DNA of 7,866 bases, from the NCBI GenBank assembly GCA_035310015.1, contig DATGEO010000048.1, positions 1 to 7,866 on the forward strand. Reading direction: 5' to 3'. This DNA comes from DATGEO01 sp035310015. Its GTDB lineage: Bacteria; Chloroflexota; Dormibacteria; Dormibacterales; Dormibacteraceae. Under the pieces are notes generated by a model. That model made no database searches, was not told the DNA's origin, and was given only the letters and a program-made list of their open reading frames with translations. The position numbers and the translations under genes are program-made. This document shows, piece by piece, positions 1 through 5,935 of the stretch (positions within the stretch are counted from its first letter, which is position 1; each line of letters starts with the position of its first letter).

Positions 1-176
1 TAGAGCTGGCGCTCGAGCCCGCGCCGGGTGCGGTAGCCGCCGCCGAAGTCGCCGCCCCCGCCGCCGATGGTGCCGCCGAGGCCGGTGGCCTTGGGCGTCT
101 GCAGCAGCACGCCGGCCATCAGCAGGCCGGAGAGGATGAGCTCGGCGACGACCAGGTAGGGCTGGATTTGCTTCAT
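1..176 (-). CDS. secG: SecG, preprotein translocase subunit (3' end missing)
   Basis: SecG is the small accessory membrane subunit of the SecYEG export channel. The visible 58 residues begin MKQIQPYLVVAELILSG. One hydrophobic membrane segment spans about residues 6-26. It is followed by the family hallmark LLQTPKATGLGG, a run of glycines (about 34-47) and YRTRRGLE (48-55), which normally precedes the second membrane segment. That second segment lies beyond the window edge. The start is the ATG at 176-174. No strong Shine-Dalgarno sequence precedes it, but a TAGAAT box and a hairpin lie just upstream. The YRTRRG ending resembles SecG of Chloroflexota-like lineages more than the serine-rich tail I recall from streptomycetes; this is inference from memory. 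In many relatives secG directly follows tpiA; here it lies after the superoxide dismutase gene. Confidence 0.88.
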   Translation of the reverse strand, partial: MKQIQPYLVVAELILSGLLMAGVLLQTPKATGLGGTIGGGGGDFGGGYRTRRGLERQL

Positions 177-190
177 GGCTGGACCGGTGC

Positions 191-221
191 GGGCCGGGCG
201 GAAATTCTACCCGCCCAGCCC
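191..221 (-). other. Hairpin between sod and secG, with a TAGAAT box in its loop
   Basis: Bases 191-201 pair with 211-221 to give an 11-bp GC-rich stem with one mismatch (195/217). The core is GGGCGG/CCGCCC and the loop has 9 nt. It lies 8 nt beyond the superoxide dismutase stop and 14 nt before the secG ATG. There is no T-run on either side, so it is not a classical Rho-independent terminator. The loop read on the minus strand contains TAGAAT (209-204), five of six matches to a -10 box, but no good -35 lies 16-18 nt upstream. It may weaken read-through from sod, stabilise the sod 3' end, or frame a weak secG promoter. The sequence does not decide between these. Confidence 0.4.
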
Positions 222-229
222 GACCAAAC

Positions 230-835
230 CTATCCTCCGAACTTCTGGTTGACCGCTTCCCAGTTGATGGTGTTGAACCAGGCCGCCACGTAGTCGGGGC
301 GCTTGTTCTGGTACTTGAGGTAGTAGGCGTGCTCCCAGACGTCCACGCCCAGGATCGGCGTCATGCCGTCCATGTACGGGCTGTCCTGGTTGGGGTAGCC
401 CTTGATCGAGAGCTTGCCGCCTGAGTCGGCGACCAGCCAGCCCCACCCGCTGCCGAACTGACCCACCGCCGCCTTCGTGAGCTGCTCCTTGAAAGCGTCG
501 TAGCCGCCGAACGTGCTGTCGATCGCCTCACCGATCCGGCCGCTCGGGGCGCCGCCGCCACCGGGGCCCATGACCGTCCAGAAGATCGAATGGTTGGAGT
601 GCCCGCCGGCGTTGTTGCGGAGCACGGTGCGGACGTCCTCCGGCACCGAGCTGATGCCGCGGAGCAGGTCCTCGACCGATTTGCTCGCCAGCTCCGGGTG
701 CTTCTCGATCGCGCCGTTGGCGTTGTTCACGTACGCCTGGTGGTGCTTGTCGTGGTGGATCTCCATCGTCTTCGCGTCGATGTGCGGCTCGAGCGCGTCG
801 AAGGCGTATGGAAGCTTTGGAAGTTCATAAGCCAT
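230..835 (-). CDS. sodA: Superoxide dismutase, Fe/Mn family (probably Mn-type)
   Basis: The enzyme converts superoxide to oxygen and hydrogen peroxide; without a signal peptide it should act in the cytoplasm. The 201 residues match the usual family length. The four metal ligands are visible: His27 (MEIHHDKHH), His82 (GGHSNHSIFW), Asp165 and His169 (DVWEHAYY). The GG before the second ligand motif and the Gln in YPNQDSP (Gln150) are the pattern known from Mn enzymes, whereas Fe enzymes place the active-site Gln near the second ligand. Metal use still needs assay, since some members are cambialistic. The ATG at 835-833 is preceded by AAGGGGGG (850-843), a good ribosome-binding site. The gene is divergent from the HNH gene across a 168-nt region and is followed by secG after 53 nt. 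Confidence 0.96.
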   Translation of the reverse strand: MAYELPKLPYAFDALEPHIDAKTMEIHHDKHHQAYVNNANGAIEKHPELASKSVEDLLRGISSVPEDVRTVLRNNAGGHSNHSIFWTVMGPGGGGAPSGRIGEAIDSTFGGYDAFKEQLTKAAVGQFGSGWGWLVADSGGKLSIKGYPNQDSPYMDGMTPILGVDVWEHAYYLKYQNKRPDYVAAWFNTINWEAVNQKFGG

Positions 836-861
836 GGTTCGACCCCCCTTCTTGAATTCGG

Positions 862-873
862 TCTGTGTACAGA
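862..873. promoter_or_regulatory. 12-bp palindrome TCTGTGTACAGA, possible operator
   Basis: Two 5-bp arms, TCTGT and ACAGA, are separated by GT. The site lies just downstream of the candidate sod -10 box, over its predicted transcription start, and upstream of the sod ribosome-binding site. That is where a repressor would block sod. I cannot assign it to a known regulator family. A palindrome this short can occur by chance. Confidence 0.3.
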
Positions 874-877
874 AACC

Positions 878-883
878 AGTCTA
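878..883 (-). promoter_or_regulatory. Candidate -10 box for the superoxide dismutase gene
   Basis: TAGACT on the minus strand (883-878) matches four of six -10 positions, including the key T1, A2 and T6. It is the same hexamer as the HNH and whiA candidate -10 boxes. It would start transcription near 871 and give a leader of about 36 nt containing the ribosome-binding site. The -35 region at 17-18 nt spacing (ACAGGC or CACAGG) is poor, so an activator or another promoter may be involved. Confidence 0.35.
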
Positions 884-966
884 CTGACATACGGAGGCCG
901 GCCTGTGAAAGGGGCTGGGTGGGCACGGCTGGGGTTGCTGGATTGAATCTGCGTTGTAAATGGAAG

Positions 967-996
967 TTGACAACTCGAACGTCTGTTTGGTAGACT
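967..996 (+). promoter_or_regulatory. Promoter of the HNH gene: TTGACA, 18 nt, TAGACT
   Basis: A perfect -35 box, TTGACA (967-972), is followed after 18 nt by TAGACT (991-996), which matches the -10 consensus at four positions. Transcription would start about 7 nt downstream, at about 1003-1004. That is where the ATG of the HNH gene lies, so the mRNA would have little or no leader. Confidence 0.7.
975..990. promoter_or_regulatory. LexA (SOS) box-like palindrome inside the HNH promoter
   Basis: TCGAAC-GTCT-GTTTGG lies between the -35 and -10 boxes. The LexA operator known from mycobacteria and other Gram-positive bacteria is TCGAAC-N4-GTTCGA (core GAAC-N4-GTTC). This site matches ten of the twelve arm positions; the two differences are both in the right arm. 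Its place in the promoter spacer suits direct repression. LexA binding itself is inferred. Confidence 0.6.
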
Positions 997-1003
997 GGTG
1001 GCT

Positions 1004-2149
1004 ATGGACTCCATCCAGACTTTGGGCGACGAGCTGAGGCGGCTGCGGGCCACTATCGACGCCCTGGAAGGTGAGTTCTCGCGCAAGGCGGTCGAGTGTC
1101 AGCGGATGGGCGGCCACCTCGCCGCCGGCTATCCCGGCGTCGTGTCGTGGCTCCGGGCCAACTGTCGGATGACGGGCGGCTCGGCCGCCGACCGAGTTTG
1201 CGTGGGCAAGCAGATCGAATCTTCGCCGGCCATCGGCGAGGCGCTGGCCTCTGGCCAGATCGGCTACCAGTCGGCGGCAGCGGTCTGTCATCTGCTGGAG
1301 CAGGTCGGTGAGAAGAAGTGCGAGCTCGACGAAGAGGCGCTTCTGGACTGGGCTGGGAACATGGATGTGGCGGAGCTGCGCAACCTTTGCCGCCACCTCC
1401 GGTACGCCGTCGACCCTGACGGCGCGGAGAACGAGGACAACTTCAACTTCGAGCGCCGGCGGCTGCACATCAGCGCCACAAGCGAAGGCATGCACGTGCT
1501 CGACGCTGTCCTCGACCCTGTCGGCGGGGCGGCGGTGAAGACGGCTTTGGAGGCGCTGGCCAACAGCGGCGCTCAGGACGAGCGCAAGTACTCCCAGCGG
1601 ATGGCCGACGCCCTGGTCGAGCTGGCCCACCACACGCTCGACTCGGGCGCAGTGCCACGTCGGAAAGGCGTCCGCCCGCACGTGAGCGTCACCGCCACCC
1701 TGGAGGGCCTGCGTGGCTTGCCGGGCGGGGCTCAGCTGGAAGGAACGCCGATCTCGCAGAAGACGCTGGAGCGGATTGGCTGCGACGGCGCCCTGTCGCG
1801 GGTGATGCTGGCGGACTCGGTGGTGGTCGACGTCGGCCGCGCGACGCGCACGGTCTCGGCCGCGACGAGGCGCGCGCTCCAGCAGCGCGACCAGCACTGC
1901 CGCTGGCCGGGTTGTGACCGGCCCGCGAGCTGGACGACCCCGCACCACATCGAGTTCTGGAGTCGGGGCGGACCGACCACGCTGCCCAACCTGCTCTCCC
2001 TGTGCCATTACCACCACCGATTGGTGCACGAGGGAGGCTGGCAGGTCGTGAAGGTCGGCGATGGGTTCAGGTTCATCCGACCCGAGCCGGCGACGAGGTT
2101 CGTCGCCCCGTGGCGCCGGGCGCGGGACCCGGGAGTGCTGGCCGCCTAG
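1004..2149 (+). CDS. DUF222 / 13E12-type HNH endonuclease
   Basis: This is a 381-residue protein with an N-terminal DUF222-like helical region (about residues 5-260) and a C-terminal HNH nuclease domain (about 290-348), the standard architecture of the actinobacterial 13E12 repeat family. The nuclease domain has a zinc-type pair CRWPGC (Cys299, Cys304), His314-His315 (TPHHIEFWSRGG), Asn329 (LPNLLSLC), Cys334 and HHRLVHE (His337-His338, His342). All residues expected for an active HNH fold are present. The biological substrate of this family is not established. The start is the ATG at 1004, which coincides with the predicted transcription start. A GTG at 998 is in frame but lies almost on the -10 box. 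There is no ribosome-binding site, which fits leaderless translation. The gene runs against its neighbours and its stop codon interlocks with that of gpmA. A mobile or horizontally spread origin is plausible but unproven. Confidence 0.93.
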   Translation: MDSIQTLGDELRRLRATIDALEGEFSRKAVECQRMGGHLAAGYPGVVSWLRANCRMTGGSAADRVCVGKQIESSPAIGEALASGQIGYQSAAAVCHLLEQVGEKKCELDEEALLDWAGNMDVAELRNLCRHLRYAVDPDGAENEDNFNFERRRLHISATSEGMHVLDAVLDPVGGAAVKTALEALANSGAQDERKYSQRMADALVELAHHTLDSGAVPRRKGVRPHVSVTATLEGLRGLPGGAQLEGTPISQKTLERIGCDGALSRVMLADSVVVDVGRATRTVSAATRRALQQRDQHCRWPGCDRPASWTTPHHIEFWSRGGPTTLPNLLSLCHYHHRLVHEGGWQVVKVGDGFRFIRPEPATRFVAPWRRARDPGVLAA

Positions 2150-2883
2150 GCTCCGGACTTGGCCTGGGCCTTTACCGCGGCCGCCCGGCGTTCGATCTCC
2201 ACCAGGTCGCCGAGGTAGCGCCAGGACCGCACGGTGAAGTCGTCCTTCAATTCGTAGACGCGGGGGACGCCAGTCGGGATGTCGAGGTCGACGACCTCCT
2301 GCTCGCTCAAGCCGTCGAGGTGCTTGACCAGGGCTCGCAGGCTGTTGCCGTGCGCGGAGACCAGGACGCAGTCGCGGGCCAGCAGGTCGGGCACGATCGC
2401 GTCGTACCAGTAGGGCAGCATGCGAGCGACCACGTCTTTGAGGCACTCCGCCTTCGGCACGATCTCGGGCGGCAGCGCCGCGTAGCGGGGGTCGTGCGAC
2501 GCGCTGCGCTCGTCGCCGGTCTCGAGGTCGGGCGGCCGGACGTCGTAGCTGCGCCGCCACAGCTTGACCTGGGCGTCGCCGTACTTCTCGGCCGTCTCCT
2601 TCTTGTTCAGTCCCTGCAGCGCGCCGTAGTGCCGCTCGTTGAGCCGCCAGCTGCGCCGCACCGGGATCCAGGTCCGGCCCATCTCGGCCAGCGCAACATC
2701 GGTGGTCTGGATCGAACGTATCAGCACCGACGTGTGGACGACGTCGGGAGGCAGGCCCGCCTGCTGCATCAGCCGCCCGGCTTCTTTGGCTTCGGCGACG
2801 CCCTGCTCGCTGAGCGGGACGTCGTGCCAGCCGGTGAAGAGGTTCTCGAGGTTCCACGTGCTCTGTCCGTGGCGGAGCAGCAC
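2146..2883 (-). CDS. gpmA: 2,3-bisphosphoglycerate-dependent phosphoglycerate mutase
   Basis: It interconverts 3-phosphoglycerate and 2-phosphoglycerate in lower glycolysis through a phosphohistidine enzyme. Counting from the GTG at 2883, the protein has 245 residues, close to the usual 245-250. Catalytic signatures are LLRHGQSTWN with phospho-accepting His5, Arg56 (LIRSIQTTD), the acid/base Glu83 in NERHYGALQG, and His178 in SAHGNSLRAL. The start is uncertain. The family normally has a few more residues before LLRHG. An in-frame ATC at 2889-2887 would give an N-terminus MLVLLRHG and lies 8 nt after AGGA (2901-2898), whereas the GTG lies 14 nt after it. No ATG is available. The gene follows tpiA by 16 nt (10 nt with the ATC start) and is last in the cluster. 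Its stop overlaps the convergent HNH stop, leaving no room for a terminator. Confidence 0.95.
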   Translation of the reverse strand: MLLRHGQSTWNLENLFTGWHDVPLSEQGVAEAKEAGRLMQQAGLPPDVVHTSVLIRSIQTTDVALAEMGRTWIPVRRSWRLNERHYGALQGLNKKETAEKYGDAQVKLWRRSYDVRPPDLETGDERSASHDPRYAALPPEIVPKAECLKDVVARMLPYWYDAIVPDLLARDCVLVSAHGNSLRALVKHLDGLSEQEVVDLDIPTGVPRVYELKDDFTVRSWRYLGDLVEIERRAAAVKAQAKSGA

Positions 2884-2899
2884 GAGGATCCCGGGCTTC

Positions 2900-3691
2900 C
2901 TACCTATGGCCGTACACCTCCGCCGTGACCTTGACGATCTGGGCGAACTCGTCCGGCTTCAGGCTCGCTCCGCCGACGAGGCAGCCGTCGCACAGCGGAA
3001 GCTCGACGTAGGACTCGACGTTGGCGGCGGTCACGCTGCCTCCATAAAGGACGCGAACCTTGCGGGCGGCCCCCGCGCCGATGAGCTCGCCCACGATGCG
3101 CCGGATGAGCCGCATCGTCTTGTACGCGTGCTCCGGGTCGGCGCTTTTGCCGGTACCGATGGCCCACACCGGCTCGTAGGCGACGACCAGGCGTGACGAG
3201 TCGTCGGCCGAGCAGTTGGCGAGGCTGGCCCTCACCTGCGCGGACACGATCTCGTCGCTGCGGCCGGCGTCGTAGTGGTCTTCGAGCTCGCCCACGCAGA
3301 CGATGACGCTGAGCTCGTTCTGCAGCGCGGCCGCGGCCTTCCGGGCGACCATGTCGTCGGTCTCGCCGAGGTAGATGCGGCGCTCCGAGTGGCCGACGAT
3401 CACCCACTGGCACCAGCCGCGCAGCATCGCCGGTGAGACCTCGCCCGTGTACGCGCCCGACTGCTCCCAGAAGCAGTCCTGTGCGCCGAGCTTCAGGCCA
3501 GAGCCTTCGATGACCTCGGCCACGCCGAGGAGCCAGGGGAACGGTGGAAACAGCGCCACCTCGACGCTGTCCGTCGCGGCGGTGGCCGCGGGCAGAACAC
3601 CCCGCACGATGTCCACGGCCTCGCCGCCGTCGATGGGGTTCATCTTCCAGTTGGCGGCCAGGAGCGCCTTTTCAATCGCTTGTGCCGGCAC
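2900..3691 (-). CDS. tpiA: Triose-phosphate isomerase
   Basis: It interconverts dihydroxyacetone phosphate and glyceraldehyde 3-phosphate; the fold is a TIM barrel and the active enzyme is usually a dimer. The 263 residues include the substrate-binding AANWKM (Asn14, Lys16), the electrophilic His101 (VIVGHSERR), the catalytic Glu173 followed by the mobile loop (AYEPVWAIGTGK), and the phosphate-binding YGGSV (216-220). Length is normal (about 250-260). The start used is GTG at 3691-3689, 10 nt after the pgk stop. It has no Shine-Dalgarno at normal distance; the nearest, GGGAGG, is about 15 nt away inside the pgk end. An in-frame ATT at 3676-3674 would give an N-terminus (MEKALLAANWKM) that aligns better with most family members, but also lacks a ribosome-binding site. 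Translation is probably coupled to pgk. The GTG is part of a 10-bp palindrome, GTGCCGGCAC. Confidence 0.96.
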   Translation of the reverse strand: MPAQAIEKALLAANWKMNPIDGGEAVDIVRGVLPAATAATDSVEVALFPPFPWLLGVAEVIEGSGLKLGAQDCFWEQSGAYTGEVSPAMLRGWCQWVIVGHSERRIYLGETDDMVARKAAAALQNELSVIVCVGELEDHYDAGRSDEIVSAQVRASLANCSADDSSRLVVAYEPVWAIGTGKSADPEHAYKTMRLIRRIVGELIGAGAARKVRVLYGGSVTAANVESYVELPLCDGCLVGGASLKPDEFAQIVKVTAEVYGHR

Positions 3692-3701
3692 TTGCGGCTA
3701 G

Positions 3702-4868
3702 TTACGCCTCCCTGAGAACGGCGACGCCCGGCAGCTCCTTGCCTTCGAGGTACTCGAGGGTCGCGCCCCCTCCGGTGGAGACGTGCGAGTACCGTCCGGC
3801 AAGACCCAGCGCGTCGACTGCGGCGGCGGTGTCGCCTCCGCCGACGAGAGTGTAGGCGCCTGACGAGGCGATCACCTCGCCGATGGCCTTCGTGCCCACG
3901 CTGAAGTCGGAGATTTCGAAAATGCCCATCGGACCGTTCCAGACGACTGTGCCTGCGCCGCGGATCTTCTCGCTGAAGCGCTCCACGGTCTGGGGCCCGA
4001 TGTCGACCGCGATCCAGCCGGCCTCGACGTTCTCCGCCCGAAAGACGCGCAGCGGCTGGCCCGACATCGTTTGCTGCGTGCACACCAGGTCGACCGGCAG
4101 CAACAGGCGCTGGCCGACTGTCTTCCACACCTCGTTGGCCGCGCTGATGGCGGTCTCGTCCACCAGGCTGTTGCCGGTGGCGTGCCCCTGGGCGCGCAGG
4201 AACGTGTTCGCCATCGCGCCGCCGATGATCAGGGCGTCGACCTTGGTGATCAGGTTGTTGAGCAGGCCGACCTTGGTCGAGACCTTGGCCCCGCCGACGA
4301 CCGCGATCAGGGGCCGCTTCGGGTAGTCGAGGGCGGTGTGGAGGGCGTTCAGCTCCGCCTCCATCAGCTGGCCGGCATACGCGGGCAGGTATTTCGCGAC
4401 GCCAACCACCGATGCATGCGCGCGGTGCGACGACGCGAATGCGTCGTTGACGAAGATCTCGCCCAGGGACGCGAGCTGCTGCGCGAAGGCCGGATCGTTG
4501 GCCTCGTCCTCGGGGTGGAAGCGGACGTTCTCGAGCATCAGCACCTGGCCCGGCTGCATGCGCGCCACGGCGGACTGGGCCTGCGGACCGACGCAGTCGT
4601 AGGCGAACTTCACCTCGCCCCAGAGCTGGCGCCCGAGCTCCTGCGCGACCGGCCGCAGCGACAGCGACTGATCCACGCCCTTCGGCCGGCCGAGATGCGA
4701 CATGACGATGACCATCGCGCCGCGATTCGTCAGATCCTTGATGGTGGGCAGCGCCGCCTTGATGCGTGTGGTGTCAGTGATCTGCCCGTTGGACATGGGC
4801 ACATTGAGGTCTTCCCGGACCAGCACGCGCTTACCCGAGACGTCGACGGACGCGATCGACGCCTTCAG
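3702..4868 (-). CDS. pgk: Phosphoglycerate kinase (probable CTG start)
   Basis: It transfers the acyl phosphate of 1,3-bisphosphoglycerate to ADP, the first ATP-yielding step of glycolysis. Starting at CTG (4868-4866) the protein has 388 residues, the normal bacterial length. N-domain motifs are VLVREDLNVPM (Arg18, Asp20, Asn22) and MSHLGRPKG. C-domain nucleotide-binding motifs are GGAKVSTK, VWNGPMGIFE, GGGDTAAAV and the terminal STGGGATLEYLEG. The reading frame stays open far upstream across gapA, but that part is out-of-frame gapA sequence. Family proteins begin about eight residues before the D-x-x-GKRV motif, and the only codon there that could start is CTG, which overlaps the gapA stop as CTGA. 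The next in-frame GTG (4826-4824) would remove the first beta strand. Coupled reinitiation after gapA is therefore inferred. Confidence 0.95.
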   Translation of the reverse strand: MKASIASVDVSGKRVLVREDLNVPMSNGQITDTTRIKAALPTIKDLTNRGAMVIVMSHLGRPKGVDQSLSLRPVAQELGRQLWGEVKFAYDCVGPQAQSAVARMQPGQVLMLENVRFHPEDEANDPAFAQQLASLGEIFVNDAFASSHRAHASVVGVAKYLPAYAGQLMEAELNALHTALDYPKRPLIAVVGGAKVSTKVGLLNNLITKVDALIIGGAMANTFLRAQGHATGNSLVDETAISAANEVWKTVGQRLLLPVDLVCTQQTMSGQPLRVFRAENVEAGWIAVDIGPQTVERFSEKIRGAGTVVWNGPMGIFEISDFSVGTKAIGEVIASSGAYTLVGGGDTAAAVDALGLAGRYSHVSTGGGATLEYLEGKELPGVAVLREA

Positions 4869-5875
4869 AGCTGCTCGGCCATGTAGGCGATGAGGTCGAC
4901 CATGCGGCAGCTGAAGCCCCACTCGTTGTCGTACCAGCTGACGACCTTCGCCCTCTGCGGTCCGAGCATCAGCGTCAGCGGCGCGTCGACGATGGACGAG
5001 TGCGGGTCGCCGCGGAAGTCGGACGAGACGAGCTCTTCGTGGCTGACGCTCATGATGCCTTTGAGCTCGCCGCCGGCCGCCTCGTCGAAGGCGGCGTTGA
5101 TGTCCTCCACCGTGGTCGACTTGCCCAGCTCCACGCTGAGATCGACGACCGAGACGTCGAGCAGCGGCACACGGAACGCCATGCCGGCGAACTTGCCGGA
5201 CAGGTTGGGCAGCACCTCGGCGACGGCGCGGTTGGCGCCGGTCGAGGTCGGGATCACGTTGTCGGCCGCGGCCCGCGCCCGGCGCAGGTCCTTGTGCGGG
5301 AGGTCCTGCAGGCGCTGGTCGGCGGTGTACGCGTGGATCGTCGTCATGAAGCCGTTCTCGATGCCGAACGAGTCGTGCAGCACCTTCGCCACCGGCACGA
5401 AGCAGTTGGTCGTGCAGCTCGCGTTGGAGACGACGTTGTGCTTCGACGAGTCGTAGCCCTTGTGGTTGACGCCCATCACCACCGTGTAGTCCTGGTGCGT
5501 CGCCGGCGCCGAGATGATGACCTTCTTCGCGCCGCCCTTGTCGATGTGTACGCGCGCTTTGGTGGCGTCGGTGAAGAGTCCGGTGGACTCGACGACGATG
5601 TCGACGCCGAGGTCCTTCCACGGCAGCTCGCCGGGGTCCTTGATGCTCAGGAACTTCACCATATGGCCGTCGACCTTGATCGAGTCGCCGTCCGCGGACA
5701 CCGCCTCCGGAAGCGTGCCGAAGGTCGTGTCGTGCTTGAGCAGGTGGGCGAACGTCTTGGCGTCGCCGATGTCGTTCACCGCGACGAGGTCGATGTCAGC
5801 CTGCAGCTTCAGGGCCGCGCGGTAGATGTTGCGGCCGATGCGTCCAAAACCGTTGATCCCGACCTTGATAGCCAT
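4865..5875 (-). CDS. gapA: Glyceraldehyde-3-phosphate dehydrogenase, type I, NAD-type
   Basis: It oxidises and phosphorylates glyceraldehyde 3-phosphate to 1,3-bisphosphoglycerate with reduction of NAD; the enzyme is a cytoplasmic tetramer. The 336 residues are full length. The Rossmann motif GINGFGRIGR lies at 7-16 and Asp35 (VAVND) would bind the adenosine ribose. The catalytic Cys154 sits in SNASCTTN and the partner His181 in HAYTADQ. The sequence DLPHKDLRRAR carries the Leu-Pro pair (192-193) that in Bacillus enzymes marks NAD rather than NADP preference, so a glycolytic role is likely. The ATG at 5875-5873 is preceded by GGAG about 12 nt away, a slightly long spacing. The gene is 60 nt downstream of whiA and overlaps pgk by 4 nt. 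It is the only gene of the minus-strand glycolytic cluster with an ordinary ATG. Confidence 0.97.
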   Translation of the reverse strand: MAIKVGINGFGRIGRNIYRAALKLQADIDLVAVNDIGDAKTFAHLLKHDTTFGTLPEAVSADGDSIKVDGHMVKFLSIKDPGELPWKDLGVDIVVESTGLFTDATKARVHIDKGGAKKVIISAPATHQDYTVVMGVNHKGYDSSKHNVVSNASCTTNCFVPVAKVLHDSFGIENGFMTTIHAYTADQRLQDLPHKDLRRARAAADNVIPTSTGANRAVAEVLPNLSGKFAGMAFRVPLLDVSVVDLSVELGKSTTVEDINAAFDEAAGGELKGIMSVSHEELVSSDFRGDPHSSIVDAPLTLMLGPQRAKVVSWYDNEWGFSCRMVDLIAYMAEQL

Positions 5876-5935
5876 GTTCGAGAAACGCTCCTATATCCGC
5901 CCGGCAGGCCGAGGCCCGTGAAGACGGAGGTAATG

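Larger units (their letters stand above)
875..999. repeat. 10-bp perfect inverted repeat across the divergent promoter region
   Basis: ACCAGTCTAC at 875-884 is the exact reverse complement of GTAGACTGGT at 990-999. Each copy contains TAGACT in the -10 position of one of the two divergent genes (sod on the minus strand, HNH on the plus strand). The repeat may only reflect two similar promoters, or it may be a paired binding site for one regulator. Confidence 0.5.

Noticed and set aside
998..1000. GTG at 998 as the start of the HNH gene
   Set aside because: It begins one base after the -10 hexamer, so it would not be in the transcript from the near-consensus promoter.
881..2857. Very long open frame (658 codons) on the minus strand opposite the HNH gene
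   Set aside because: It is antisense or out of frame to two well-supported genes (HNH and gpmA), has an arginine/alanine-rich low-complexity composition, and reflects GC-rich codon bias.
3702..5621. A pgk protein extended by about 250 residues at the N-terminus (apparent fusion)
   Set aside because: The extra part is gapA DNA read in the wrong frame; the genuine Pgk family sequence begins at about 4868.
5880..5935. A separate gapA promoter using TATAGG in the whiA-gapA gap
   Set aside because: No -35 at a workable distance, and transcription from it would begin inside or after the gapA ribosome-binding site.
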